NCBI GenBank assembly: GCA_024225275.1
Contig: JAAEMS010000167.1
Span: forward strand, 1 to 33,617
Length of the DNA: 33,617 bases
Direction of reading: 5' to 3'
Source of the DNA: Actinomycetes bacterium
GTDB lineage: Bacteria; Actinomycetota; Acidimicrobiia; Acidimicrobiales; JAAEMS01
The notes under the pieces are model-generated. The model had not been told where the DNA came from. It made no database searches and saw nothing but the letters and a program-made list of their open reading frames with translations. Shown here one piece after another: positions 1 through 7,920 of this stretch. Every line of letters begins with the position of its first letter. Position 1 is the first letter of the stretch. The translations under genes were made by a program, and so were the position numbers.

Positions 1-154
1 CGACTATCTGTGGCCCCTCTGGGACAACAAGAACCAGACCCTCCATGACAAGGTGGTCAGCTCCATTGTGGTCCGGGCCGATTCACTGGACGGTTCCGTT
101 CCCCTCGACTGGGCCAGCTTCCACTGGCGCTCACCGGGTGGCGGTCAGTCCTAA
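1..154 (+). CDS. RDD family membrane protein, C-terminal end (partial)
   Basis: Only the last 50 codons are in the window; the frame is open from base 2 to the TAA at 152-154. The visible stretch DYLWPLWDNKNQTLHDKVVS matches the end of the RDD domain, where the last membrane helix is followed by an Asp/Asn-Lys-xx-Gln-Thr-Leu-His-Asp-Lys signature and a Val-rich strand. RDD proteins are small integral membrane proteins of mostly unknown, possibly transport-related, function. The gene converges on the crotonase on the opposite strand, with 6 bases between the stops. Identification rests on this short signature only. Confidence 0.65.
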   Translation, partial: DYLWPLWDNKNQTLHDKVVSSIVVRADSLDGSVPLDWASFHWRSPGGGQS

Positions 155-160
155 CCGGGG

Positions 161-958
161 CTACAGGTCGGTGAATGAGCCATGGCGGCCGTGACCTTCG
201 GCGAACCGGGTGGCGCCCTCGCGGGTCTCGCCCGACATGATCGTGGCGAACCCCAATGCCGTCTCGTTGGCCAGCGCCTCGGGTAGGTCCATTCCCCACT
301 GCTCATAGGACGACCGGCGGTCCGACCTCAGACACCGCTGGGGGAACGCGGCCAACTGGCGGGCCAGCTCGAGGGCACCCTCCAGAGCCTGGCCGGGTTC
401 GGTCAACCGGTTCACCAGACCCATCCTCTGGGCCTCGTCGCCCGCCACCCCTCGACCGGTGAGGATCAGATCGTTGGCGTGGCTCTGCCCGATGAGGCGG
501 GGGAGCCGAATGGTGCCTCCGTCGACCAGGGGCACACCCCACCGGCGACAGTAGACGCCGAACACCGCGTCGGTGGCCGCCACCCGCAGGTCACACCAGA
601 CCGCCAGTTCGAGCCCTCCGGCCACCGCGAAGCCCTCGACCGCGGCGATCACCGGCTTGTCGAGCAGTAGCCGGCTGGGACCCACCGGCCCGTCCTCGGC
701 GGCGATGGTGTCGGCCCGGGGGGTGGTGACCTTGTTCCCCCGTCCACTCGACACCGCCTTCAGGTCGGCTCCCGCGCAGAATGTGCCGTGGGCACCGGTG
801 AGGATGGCGACCGACAGGTCGTCGTCGGCGTTGAAGGCCCGGAAGGCATCGGCCAGGGCGGTGGCGGTGGGGCGGTCCACCGCGTTGCGGACCTCGGGGC
901 GGTCGATGGTCACGATCACTATGTCGTCGCGGGTCTCGGTATGGACGGTGTCACTCAT
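161..958 (-). CDS. enoyl-CoA hydratase/isomerase (crotonase) family protein
   Basis: 265 aa, a normal crotonase length. The frame is open far upstream, but the ATG at 958 gives the family N-terminus (MSDTVHTETRDDIVIVTIDR). The oxyanion-hole segments are clear: GTFCAGADLKA (around residues 60-70) and AAVEGFAVAGGLELA (around 105-120). In the region where hydratases carry two catalytic glutamates I read RRWGVPLVDGGTIRLPRLIG, with no obvious Glu at either place. The protein may therefore be one of the many crotonases with another reaction (isomerase, hydrolase) rather than a true hydratase. It probably acts on a CoA thioester in the cytoplasm. It is divergent from the DUF3237 gene. No convincing Shine-Dalgarno site precedes the start; CATGCT lies 7 nt upstream and is only a weak -10 match. 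Confidence 0.88.
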   Translation of the reverse strand: MSDTVHTETRDDIVIVTIDRPEVRNAVDRPTATALADAFRAFNADDDLSVAILTGAHGTFCAGADLKAVSSGRGNKVTTPRADTIAAEDGPVGPSRLLLDKPVIAAVEGFAVAGGLELAVWCDLRVAATDAVFGVYCRRWGVPLVDGGTIRLPRLIGQSHANDLILTGRGVAGDEAQRMGLVNRLTEPGQALEGALELARQLAAFPQRCLRSDRRSSYEQWGMDLPEALANETALGFATIMSGETREGATRFAEGHGRHGSFTDL

Positions 959-1027
959 GGGCCCCAGCATGGCCCACCGGCCGCGTGCCAGCATCAGGGG
1001 AACCGCTGCCGGACCACAGGTGGAGTC

Positions 1028-1480
1028 ATGACCGCACCCCAGCCAGACCAGACCGAAGAGACGCTGCCCGTCGAGTTCCTCTTCGAGATGTCGCTCAGCA
1101 TCGGCGAGGAGAGGGCGGTGGTTCGTCGGGGCCCGCACGGAACTCGGGCCGTTGCCTCGGTGACCGGTGGTCAGGTCACCGGCCCCAAAGTCAACGCCAC
1201 CGTGTTCCCGGTGGCCGCGGGCGACTGGGTGACCGTCCGGGGGGGAGGGGTGGTCCACATCGACGTGCGGCTCACCCTCGAGACCGACGACGGGGCGATC
1301 ATCCAGGTCAGCTACAACGGGATCGGCCAGGCCCACGAGGACGGCACCACATCCATCCGAACCGCTCCCACTTTCGAGGTCGGCGACGAGCGCTACACAT
1401 GGCTCAACGCCATCCAGGCCGTCGGAGTGGGCACGGCCACCCACGACAGTGTGACCTATCGGGTCTACCGGCTCCTCTAG
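1028..1480 (+). CDS. DUF3237 family protein
   Basis: 150 aa, the full usual length of the DUF3237 family. The start is ATG 1028, preceded by AGGTGGAG (about 1018-1025). Family traits seen are the opening FLFEMSLSIGEERAV, the central GGQVTGPKVNATVFPVAAGDW and the closing Tyr-Trp-Leu-Asn plus Val-Thr-Tyr-Arg-Val-Tyr strand. The fold is expected to be a small beta-barrel; members are often found beside acyl-CoA or aromatic catabolism genes, but no reaction is assigned to this group. It is divergent from the crotonase (69 bases apart), and HrpB begins about 10 bases after its stop, so it may be cotranscribed with hrpB and tesB. Function unknown. Confidence 0.8.
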   Translation: MTAPQPDQTEETLPVEFLFEMSLSIGEERAVVRRGPHGTRAVASVTGGQVTGPKVNATVFPVAAGDWVTVRGGGVVHIDVRLTLETDDGAIIQVSYNGIGQAHEDGTTSIRTAPTFEVGDERYTWLNAIQAVGVGTATHDSVTYRVYRLL

Positions 1481-1490
1481 CCCCTTCCCC

Positions 1491-3986
1491 TTGGTGTCCC
1501 CTCCCGGGTCGCTGCCCGGCCCCCCACTACCCGTCGACGAGATCTGTCCCGACCTTCTCGACGCGCTCGACAACCATGCCACCGCGGTCGTGGAGGCCCC
1601 GCCCGGCACCGGAAAGACCACCCGCATCCCGCTGGCTCTGCTGGACGGAACGTGGCGCGGCGATGGGCGAATCGTCGTTCTCGAACCCCGCCGGATGGCT
1701 GCTCGCGCCGCGGCGCGACGTATGGCGTCCACTCGGGGCGAAGAGCCAGGCGAGACCGTGGGATGGGTCACCCGCGACGACCGACGGGTGAGCCGCGACA
1801 CCCGGATCGAGGTCGTCACCGAGGGCATCTTCACCCGCCGGGCCCTGGCCGACCCCGGCCTTGACGGGGTGGCCGCAGTGGTGTTCGACGAATGGCACGA
1901 GCGCAGCCTGATCTCCGACCTCGGCCTGGCCCTGGCCCTGGAGATCCAGGAGGCCCTGCGTCCCGATCTGCGCATCCTGGTCATGTCGGCGACCCTCGAT
2001 CAGGTGGCGGCCCGCAAGGTCCTGGGTGATCCTCCGGTGATCCGGGCCACCGCGCCACTCCACGACGTCGAGGTCGAGTGGCGTCCCCGCCCGGCCCCCA
2101 ACCGCTGGGCGTCGGCGGTGGGTGACACCACCGCTGATGCGCTCGCCCGTCATCCGGGTGACGGTCTGGTCTTCCTGCCGGGCGTCGGCGAGATCGATCG
2201 GGTGGCGCGTGACCTGGCGGCCCGCTCCCTCGCCGGCGATCCCCTGATCCTCCCCCTCCACGGTCGTCTGCGGGCCGAAGAACAGGACCGCGCCCTTCGC
2301 CCTGCTCCCGACGGCCGTCGCCGGGTGGTGCTGTCCACCGACCTGGCCGAGACCAGCGTCACCGTCGATGGAGTCCGGATCGTGGTGGATGGGGGGCGAC
2401 GCCGGGTCTCGCGCTGGTCGCCGGAGCGGGCCATGAGTCGACTCCAGACCGTCTATGTGTCCAAGGCGGCGGCCGACCAGCGCAAGGGTCGGGCCGGCCG
2501 CCAGGACACCGGGCTGTGTGTCCGGCTGTGGCCGGCGGTTGATCACGATCTGCTCGACGACCACGAGGCCCCCGAGATCGCCACCACCGATCTGGCCCCT
2601 CTGGCAGTCGATCTCGCCCGTTGGGGGGCCGGTGACCCCACCCAGCTGAGGTGGGCCGATCCCCCTCCGCCCGAGGCTTGGGATCGGGCCACCGACACCT
2701 TGCGTGCCCTTGGGGTACTCGATGGGTCGGGGCGAATCACCGCCCATGGCCAGGATGTGGGTGCGCTCGGGCTCCACCCCCGCCTGGGCCATCTCGTGGT
2801 CGCGGGTCGGGAGTCGGGTCGCGGGCCGGCGGCGGCACTGGTCGCGGCGGTGCTCGACGAGGGCGACCCCCTGGTCGGGGGCCGTGACCGCCCCGACCTC
2901 CGGGAGCGGCTCGAGGCACTGGCCGACGGAATCGGCCGGCTCCATCCGGGCCGCAGCCGACGGGTCCGCGACCAGGCCCGGAGAATTCGGCGCCGGGCGG
3001 GCATCGAGGACGGCCCGGTGGCCGCCGACGACGCCGGATGGCTGGTGGCCCAAGCCCACCCCGAGCGGATCGCCCGGCGGCGCGACGGGGCCGACGGGCG
3101 CTTCGTGGCGGTGGGCGGCGGGGGGCTCTCCACCGAAGGGGCCCTGGCCTCCGAGCCCTGGCTGGCCGTGGCCGAGACCGACGGTCACCCCACCGAAGCC
3201 AGGATCCGTCTGGCGGCCCCCCTCACCCCCGCCGAGGCCGACCAGTTGCTGGCCGGCCAGATCGAACAAGCCCACACGATCGAGTGGCACGGCGCCACGG
3301 GGCGGGCCCGGGTGATTGTCGAGCGCCGGGCGGGGGCGGTCGTCCTCCATCGCCAACCCCTGCCCAGGATCCCACCCGAGCTTCACGACCAGGTGCGGGC
3401 CGAGGAGATCCGCCACCGGGGTCTCGATGCCCTGAGCTGGTCACGCTCGACCCGCCGGCTGGTGGAGCGGGTCCGTTTCCTTCGCCACCACGACCCTGAC
3501 CGCTGGCCCGACTGGAGCGATGACGCCCTTCTGGCCTCGATCGAGGACTGGCTCATCCCCCAGCTCTCCGGCCGGGGACGGCTGGGCGATGTCGATGTGG
3601 GGCGGGCCCTCCGGGCTGTCCTCGAATGGCCCCGGCCCCGCGACCTCGACGATCTGGCCCCCGACGCGCTGACCCTGCCCAATGGCCGATCGGTGACGAT
3701 CGACTACTCCGATCCGGGGGTGGCGGCCATCGAGGCGCCGCCCCAGGAGTTGTTCGGCTCCACCGAGACACCCCGTGTCCTGGGTGGCCGGGTGGCGGTG
3801 ACCCTTCGTCTCCTGTCGCCCGCCGGGCGCCCCATCCAGATCACCAACGACCTGGCCGGCTTCTGGGCCGGATCTTGGGCCGACGTGCGCCGTGACCTAC
3901 GGGGCCGCTACCCGAAGCATCCCTGGCCCGAGGACCCAGCGAGCGCCGATCCGGTAGTCCGACGAGGCGGAGAGCGCAGGAGGTAG
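1491..3986 (+). CDS. hrpB: ATP-dependent helicase HrpB
   Basis: 831 aa, the typical HrpB length. This is a DExH-box superfamily 2 helicase. Walker A is APPGTGKTT (residues 36-44), motif II is DEWH (133-136), motif III is SAT (166-168), followed by TDLAETSVTVDGV (motif V) and QRKGRAGR (motif VI). The C-terminal third is the HrpB-specific domain rather than the OB-fold of HrpA. HrpB helicases are widespread, but their cellular role is poorly defined (RNA metabolism is presumed). Start choice: TTG 1491 or the adjacent GTG 1494; no ATG lies before the Walker A segment, so a non-ATG start is required. Its TAG at 3984-3986 lies inside the leader of tesB. Confidence 0.92.
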   Translation: MVSPPGSLPGPPLPVDEICPDLLDALDNHATAVVEAPPGTGKTTRIPLALLDGTWRGDGRIVVLEPRRMAARAAARRMASTRGEEPGETVGWVTRDDRRVSRDTRIEVVTEGIFTRRALADPGLDGVAAVVFDEWHERSLISDLGLALALEIQEALRPDLRILVMSATLDQVAARKVLGDPPVIRATAPLHDVEVEWRPRPAPNRWASAVGDTTADALARHPGDGLVFLPGVGEIDRVARDLAARSLAGDPLILPLHGRLRAEEQDRALRPAPDGRRRVVLSTDLAETSVTVDGVRIVVDGGRRRVSRWSPERAMSRLQTVYVSKAAADQRKGRAGRQDTGLCVRLWPAVDHDLLDDHEAPEIATTDLAPLAVDLARWGAGDPTQLRWADPPPPEAWDRATDTLRALGVLDGSGRITAHGQDVGALGLHPRLGHLVVAGRESGRGPAAALVAAVLDEGDPLVGGRDRPDLRERLEALADGIGRLHPGRSRRVRDQARRIRRRAGIEDGPVAADDAGWLVAQAHPERIARRRDGADGRFVAVGGGGLSTEGALASEPWLAVAETDGHPTEARIRLAAPLTPAEADQLLAGQIEQAHTIEWHGATGRARVIVERRAGAVVLHRQPLPRIPPELHDQVRAEEIRHRGLDALSWSRSTRRLVERVRFLRHHDPDRWPDWSDDALLASIEDWLIPQLSGRGRLGDVDVGRALRAVLEWPRPRDLDDLAPDALTLPNGRSVTIDYSDPGVAAIEAPPQELFGSTETPRVLGGRVAVTLRLLSPAGRPIQITNDLAGFWAGSWADVRRDLRGRYPKHPWPEDPASADPVVRRGGERRR

Positions 3987-3996
3987 CTTGCCCTCG

Positions 3997-4794
3997 ATGT
4001 CCCCCACCTTCCTCGACGAGCTGACCATCGAACCTCTCGAGGTCAACCTGTTCCGGGCGTGGGGTCGCGAGGGAGGCCCGGGCCGGGTCTTCGGGGGCCA
4101 GGTGGCGGCCCAGGCGGTGATGGCCGCCCAGCAGACCGTCGAGGTCGACCATCAGATCCACTCCCTCCACGCCTACTTCCTGCGGGCCGGTGACCCGTCG
4201 GTCCCCATCGTCTACGACGTCGACCGCATTCGCGACGGCCGGTCGTTCTCCACCCGTCGGGTACGGGCCATTCAGCACGGCGAGGCCATCTTCAACCTGT
4301 CGGCCTCGTTCCACCAGGACGAGGCCGGCCCCGACCACCAGAGCGGTATCGCTCTCGACGTGCCCTCGCCCGAGGACATCGAGCCCGCCCGGTGGCGTCG
4401 CGGCCTGGTGGATGTTCGCGAGCTCCCCCCGGCCCGTTCGACCGACGAGCGGGGGCTGGTGCACCGCCGGATGTGGTTCCGGGTACCCGGCGAGCTACCC
4501 GATGATCCGGCCATCCATGTGGCCGCCATTGCCTACACCAGCGACCACGGCCCCACCGGCACCCTGAGGCTGGCCCACACCGACACCTACGCCCGCGATG
4601 AACTAATGACCGCGAGTCTCGACCATTGCATGTGGTTCCACCGGCCCGCCCGGGCCGACGAATGGCTGCTACTGGATCTCGAAGCGCGGTCGACGGCGGG
4701 GGCCCGGGGTCTGGCCCAGGGCACCATCCACCGTCAGGACGGCGTATTGGTCGCTTCGGTGGCCCAGGAGGGCATGCTGCGCATAAGGCGCTGA
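3997..4794 (+). CDS. tesB: acyl-CoA thioesterase II (TesB family)
   Basis: 265 aa from ATG 3997; 268 aa if TTG 3988 is used. The protein is a double hot-dog thioesterase that hydrolyses acyl-CoA to free acid and CoA. The N-terminal hot-dog contains RVFGGQVAAQAV and LHAYFLRAGDP. The C-terminal hot-dog contains SLDHCMWFHRP, with the family's catalytic Asp, and then ARSTAGARGLAQG, which carries the Thr and Gln positions of the Asp-Thr-Gln triad. AGGAGG at about 3978-3983 is 13 nt from the ATG and only 4 nt from the TTG, so the start is not settled. It follows hrpB by 1-10 bases and is likely cotranscribed. Its stop is 4 bases from the convergent next gene. Confidence 0.92.
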   Translation: MSPTFLDELTIEPLEVNLFRAWGREGGPGRVFGGQVAAQAVMAAQQTVEVDHQIHSLHAYFLRAGDPSVPIVYDVDRIRDGRSFSTRRVRAIQHGEAIFNLSASFHQDEAGPDHQSGIALDVPSPEDIEPARWRRGLVDVRELPPARSTDERGLVHRRMWFRVPGELPDDPAIHVAAIAYTSDHGPTGTLRLAHTDTYARDELMTASLDHCMWFHRPARADEWLLLDLEARSTAGARGLAQGTIHRQDGVLVASVAQEGMLRIRR

Positions 4795-4798
4795 CCGC

Positions 4799-5236
4799 TC
4801 AGCCGACGGGTCCGCCGATGTCGACAGCCAGCGAGTCCTGGAGGAGCCGGCAACTGCGGTGACAGTGGCGGTCGAGCAAGGAGATCAGGTCGTGGACGCC
4901 GGCGTGCAGGGCCTTGACCCGGTGGGGGTTGGTCGAAAGACCCGTATCGGTGGCGCCCTCGCGGGTCTCGTTGATGGCAGCCATGAGCTCATCGTGTTCG
5001 CGGGTGAGGCGTCGAACCTCGTTGCGCAGCCGTGGGGCATCCACGAGAACCCGGGCAAAGAGCCCGTCCGCTGCTTCGGTCTCGGCGATGTGGTGGTCGA
5101 GTGCACCGGCCAACTGGTCGAGCCTGTCGACCATGACGGCTCGCCATTGGTCGACCGCAGCGATCAGGGTGCGGTCAGCCTCGGCGACGGCCGCACCGGC
5201 CTGCTCGAGAGTCGGGGTGGTCGGGGTGGTGGACAT
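4799..5236 (-). CDS. conserved small helical protein, hemerythrin-like His/Glu pattern (paralogue A)
   Basis: 145 aa. The ATG at 5236 has a strong Shine-Dalgarno site (GGAGGAG, 4 nt spacing). Not assigned to a named family with certainty. It is predicted all-helical, with ALDHHIAETEAADGL (H49, E52, E54), REHDELM (E80, H81) and DRHCHRS (H124, H126), then a VDIGG tail. Spaced His and Glu on successive helices suggest a four-helix bundle of the hemerythrin or ferritin-like sort, possibly metal binding; this is inference. It is clearly related to the protein at 7460-7906: both share ALDxHxxExEAxDGL, PRL, EH, RH and VDIxG in the same order. The NAD-kinase-like gene lies upstream on the same strand. 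Confidence 0.7.
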   Translation of the reverse strand: MSTTPTTPTLEQAGAAVAEADRTLIAAVDQWRAVMVDRLDQLAGALDHHIAETEAADGLFARVLVDAPRLRNEVRRLTREHDELMAAINETREGATDTGLSTNPHRVKALHAGVHDLISLLDRHCHRSCRLLQDSLAVDIGGPVG

Positions 5237-5335
5237 TGGTCTCCTCCGGGTCGGGTGATCCGGGGCGACGCCATTGTCGCGCCCTCAGGGCAGGTATCCA
5301 TCTAACCAGAGGACCGCTGATGTCACCAAGAGCCA

Positions 5336-6328
5336 TCAGTCCAGTTGTGATTGGAAAGCACCCCCCATCGCCGCTGCCCGGAGGGCGGCGCCGATGTCGA
5401 TGACCCGCGGGCCATCGCGCACGATGCGCACGGTGGCCCGCTCTCGAGACCCGAGAACCCGGTCACGTTCGCCGTCGAAGGCCAGAACCCCTGGTCCCTC
5501 CAGCTCGACCGTGAGGTGCTCGGGCAGTCTCTCGGCTGCGCCCACGCCGACGTGAGCGAACAGGCCCGGCCCCAGGGCGGCTCGGACCCCGGGTTTCCCG
5601 GCCTCGAAGTACACGACCACTCCGCCGTCTTCGTCGCGTCCGCACGGCATCGCGGCCCCGGCCACCGCCGCCACGCCCACCGCGTCGGGTTCGGCGACGG
5701 CCACGACGGCAGCCCGGAGTCGGTCGGCCTCCCAGAGGGCCCGGCTGCCTGTGAAACGCCCCTCGACGAGGACCAGGTCGACCAGGGCGAGGTCGGTGGT
5801 GGCGTCGGCGAACTCGGCGTGGATGATCTTGGCGGGCCGGCTGACATCGGCCAGCGGCACTTGATCGGAGGCCACGAGGCCGGCGGCCAGACCCGCCACC
5901 GTGCCCTCGACCCAGCGGGGGAAGACATTGTTGGTGCCGGTCGACACCCCAATGAGGGGCAGGCTGGGCCAGCCCTTGGCCGCGTCCCGGTTGGTGCCGT
6001 CACCGCCCAGGACGATGACGGCGCCGGCGCCCAGGTCGCCGAAGCGGGCCGCTGCGACCGACGTGTCACGACCGTCGCCGGTCATGGCCGGGTCGACGAA
6101 CTCGACCTCGGCCCCGCCGAGATCGAGGCCCTTCAGGGCTCGCTCGGCCAGGCCCGAGCGGTCGGGCATGAGGAGAAACCGCCGGGCCCCACCCTCGATC
6201 GCGCCCACGACAGCACGCCGGACAATGGAGACCTTGGTGGCGTCGCTGGTGACGGTTGCATGGGCAACCAGGCGCCGGATGTCCTTACCGGAAGCCGGGT
6301 TGGCGATGATCGCGACGGTGGGTTCCAC
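5336..6328 (-). CDS. ATP-NAD kinase-like / AcoX-type protein
   Basis: 330 aa. It belongs to the NAD kinase/diacylglycerol kinase superfamily. The opening is MEPTVAIIANPASGKDIRRL; the nucleotide-binding GGDGTNRD lies at about residues 110-117 and the second conserved loop is GVSTGTNNVFP. The pattern is closest to the AcoX/COG3199 branch, whose members are often near acetoin or 2-oxo acid catabolism; substrate unknown. Start choice: GTG 6328, because TAGGGT (6337-6342 on this strand) sits 8 nt before it and family members begin at this residue. GTG 6349 would lie upstream of that putative -10 and has only a poorly spaced GAGAG. It is divergent from parA. Confidence 0.78.
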   Translation of the reverse strand: MEPTVAIIANPASGKDIRRLVAHATVTSDATKVSIVRRAVVGAIEGGARRFLLMPDRSGLAERALKGLDLGGAEVEFVDPAMTGDGRDTSVAAARFGDLGAGAVIVLGGDGTNRDAAKGWPSLPLIGVSTGTNNVFPRWVEGTVAGLAAGLVASDQVPLADVSRPAKIIHAEFADATTDLALVDLVLVEGRFTGSRALWEADRLRAAVVAVAEPDAVGVAAVAGAAMPCGRDEDGGVVVYFEAGKPGVRAALGPGLFAHVGVGAAERLPEHLTVELEGPGVLAFDGERDRVLGSRERATVRIVRDGPRVIDIGAALRAAAMGGAFQSQLD

Positions 6329-6336
6329 GGTTGGCG

Positions 6337-6342
6337 ACCCTA
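6337..6342 (-). promoter_or_regulatory. putative -10 of the NAD-kinase-like gene
   Basis: TAGGGT on the minus strand ends 8 nt before GTG 6328, consistent with a leaderless or near-leaderless transcript. No -35 consensus is evident. Confidence 0.4.
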
Positions 6343-6413
6343 GTCCCACCTCTCATCATTCGAATCTCAACTGGTCTCCGGAGCCATTCTGCTGCTAGAA
6401 CAAGTCTGAACAG

Positions 6414-6495
6414 CCTGGGCGTCAGCCGCCCTGGAAAGATGTCTCTCCGATCGGGGGGTGGAGAGACGCGGGGCGGCGTTTCGGCGTCGCCCCGC
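6414..6495. other. three consecutive hairpins in a divergent intergenic region (candidate structured RNA)
   Basis: Stem 1: CCTGGGCG (6414-6421) with CGCCCTGG (6427-6434), one T-T mismatch. Stem 2: GTCTCTCC (6441-6448) with GGAGAGAC (6460-6467), perfect. Stem 3: GCGGGGCGGCG (6468-6478) with CGTCGCCCCGC (6485-6495), one mismatch. The stems are almost back to back, and stem 3 is followed by TCCCTTCTTG. Both neighbouring protein genes point away from here, so these are not their terminators. The strand is undetermined and no known RNA family was recognised. Confidence 0.4.
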
Positions 6496-6584
6496 TCCCT
6501 TCTTGATCCCGCCTGCGCGTGGGGGGTCGGTGGTCCGCCGTAGGGCGGGTGTGGCAGCAGCGGCCGGTGTGCTCGTCTCCGCTC

Positions 6585-6590
6585 TAGAAT
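6585..6590 (+). promoter_or_regulatory. -10 element of parA (leaderless)
   Basis: TAGAAT lies exactly 6 nt before GTG 6597, which would put +1 on the G of the start codon. There is no Shine-Dalgarno sequence before the start. Confidence 0.6.
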
Positions 6591-6596
6591 CGCCTT

Positions 6597-7376
6597 GTGA
6601 CTTCACGAGTGGCGATCCTCAATCAGAAGGGTGGTGTGGGCAAGACCACCGTCACCCTTGGTCTGGCCTCGGCCGCCGCCTTTGCCGGCGTGCCCACCCT
6701 GGTGGTCGACATCGACCCTCAAGCCAGCGCCACCTGGGCCCTCGGGGTGGATCCCGGCTCGGGTATCTACACCGCCGGTGACGCCCTGACCGCCAATCGG
6801 TCGGGTGCCGCGGGTGACATGATCACCGAGGGGGGCTGGGGGCCATCGGTCTGGCTGCTGCCGGGCGGAGGCGACCTGACCGAACGCGAGACCGACGGGG
6901 GTCGGGCCAATGCCTCCGGCCGGCTCAAGAAGGCGCTGGAGGGGGTCACCGACGACTTCGAGCTGGTCCTCATCGACTGTGCCCCGTCACTGGGATTGAA
7001 CACACTCAACGGGCTGGTGGCCGCCGATCTCGCCTTGGTGGTGGTCGAGCCGTCGGCGTTCAGCCTGCGGGGGGTCACCTCGGTCACCGACACCATCGAC
7101 AATGTCTTCCACGACCTCAACCCCGACCTCGACATCGCTGGGGTGGTACTCAACAAGGTGCCGGCCGTATCGGCCGAAGCCGACCGGCGGATCGACGAGC
7201 TGGGGCGCATGGTGGGCCGCAAGACGGTCTGGAAGCCCTCGATCCCCCAACGGGTGATCGTCAACCAGGCCCACGGCGAACGCCGCCCGGTCCACGACTA
7301 CGGATGGCGGGCCTCCGAGGTCAGCCAGGTCTTCGACCAGCTCCTGGCCCGTCTCCGCCGCTCCGCCCGGGCCTGA
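6597..7376 (+). CDS. ParA family ATPase (orphan)
   Basis: 259 aa from GTG 6597. It is a MinD/ParA P-loop ATPase. The deviant Walker A is KGGVGKTT (residues 11-18) with the signature lysine, followed by VVDIDPQASAT (Walker A') and VLIDCAPSLG (Walker B). Such proteins position DNA or protein cargo on the nucleoid with a partner that stimulates ATP hydrolysis. No parB, no obvious parS-like palindrome and no gid/rsm neighbours are seen, so this is an orphan ParA rather than the chromosomal parAB locus. The next gene on the same strand, about 85 bases downstream, is the small helical protein B; a partner relationship is possible but unproven. Probably transcribed leaderless. Confidence 0.88.
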   Translation: MTSRVAILNQKGGVGKTTVTLGLASAAAFAGVPTLVVDIDPQASATWALGVDPGSGIYTAGDALTANRSGAAGDMITEGGWGPSVWLLPGGGDLTERETDGGRANASGRLKKALEGVTDDFELVLIDCAPSLGLNTLNGLVAADLALVVVEPSAFSLRGVTSVTDTIDNVFHDLNPDLDIAGVVLNKVPAVSAEADRRIDELGRMVGRKTVWKPSIPQRVIVNQAHGERRPVHDYGWRASEVSQVFDQLLARLRRSARA

Positions 7377-7459
7377 GTGCCGGGCGGGCCCACTCGGCCC
7401 GGGGACCTTCTGCTCTGGCTCTTCGGGGTCCCAACCCGCACCCTCGACCAGAGGGGGTG

Positions 7460-7906
7460 ATGGGTATGAGTCCCGACACCGGATCCGAGGCCCTCCACGG
7501 GGCCCGCCAGCGCCGGATGGTGCTGGGTGACGCACTGACCGAGGCCGAACGGAAGGCCGCGGCACCGTCAGGCACCGACACCTGGCGAGGTGATCTGGCC
7601 AAGGCCATCGAGCTCGTGAGGGTGGCGCTCGATGACCATGTCGGTGAGGTCGAAGCCGACGACGGCCTACTCAACGAGCTACGGGAGGCCGAACCCCGCC
7701 TCATCCACGCAGTCGACGCGGTCGAGGCCGAACATCCACCTCTGGTGGCGACGGTCGCGGCAGCGCTCACCACGATCGCCTCCGACGCCGGGCCCGAACC
7801 GGTTCGAGCCGAGGTCCTCGAGGTGCTGCACGCGATCTCCCGTCACCGTCAGCGGGGAGCCGACCTCGTCTTCGAGGCCTACAACGTCGACATCTCCGGC
7901 CACTGA
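7460..7906 (+). CDS. conserved small helical protein, hemerythrin-like His/Glu pattern (paralogue B)
   Basis: 148 aa from ATG 7460; ATG 7466 is an alternative with better spacing from GAGGGGGT (7451-7458). It is related to the protein at 4799-5236: VALDDHVGEVEADDGLL (H60, E63, E65), AEHPPL (E91, H92), ISRHRQR (H129) and YNVDISGH at the end correspond to the same blocks. The sequence is acidic and helix-rich with no signal peptide or membrane segment, and no named family is recognised with confidence. A bundle with metal ligands (hemerythrin or ferritin-like) is possible. It follows parA on the same strand and converges on the crotonase pseudogene, 14 bases away. Confidence 0.7.
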   Translation: MGMSPDTGSEALHGARQRRMVLGDALTEAERKAAAPSGTDTWRGDLAKAIELVRVALDDHVGEVEADDGLLNELREAEPRLIHAVDAVEAEHPPLVATVAAALTTIASDAGPEPVRAEVLEVLHAISRHRQRGADLVFEAYNVDISGH

Positions 7907-7920
7907 GTCGGCCCAGCGCT

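Noticed and set aside
1527..3416. 629-codon open frame on the minus strand opposite hrpB
   Set aside because: Shadow of the GC-rich HrpB frame; Pro/Gly/Arg/His-rich with no domain, while the plus strand has all helicase motifs.
6597..7376. Chromosomal parAB partition locus
   Set aside because: No ParB gene, no parS-like palindrome noticed and no gidB/jag/rnpA neighbours; treated as an orphan ParA.
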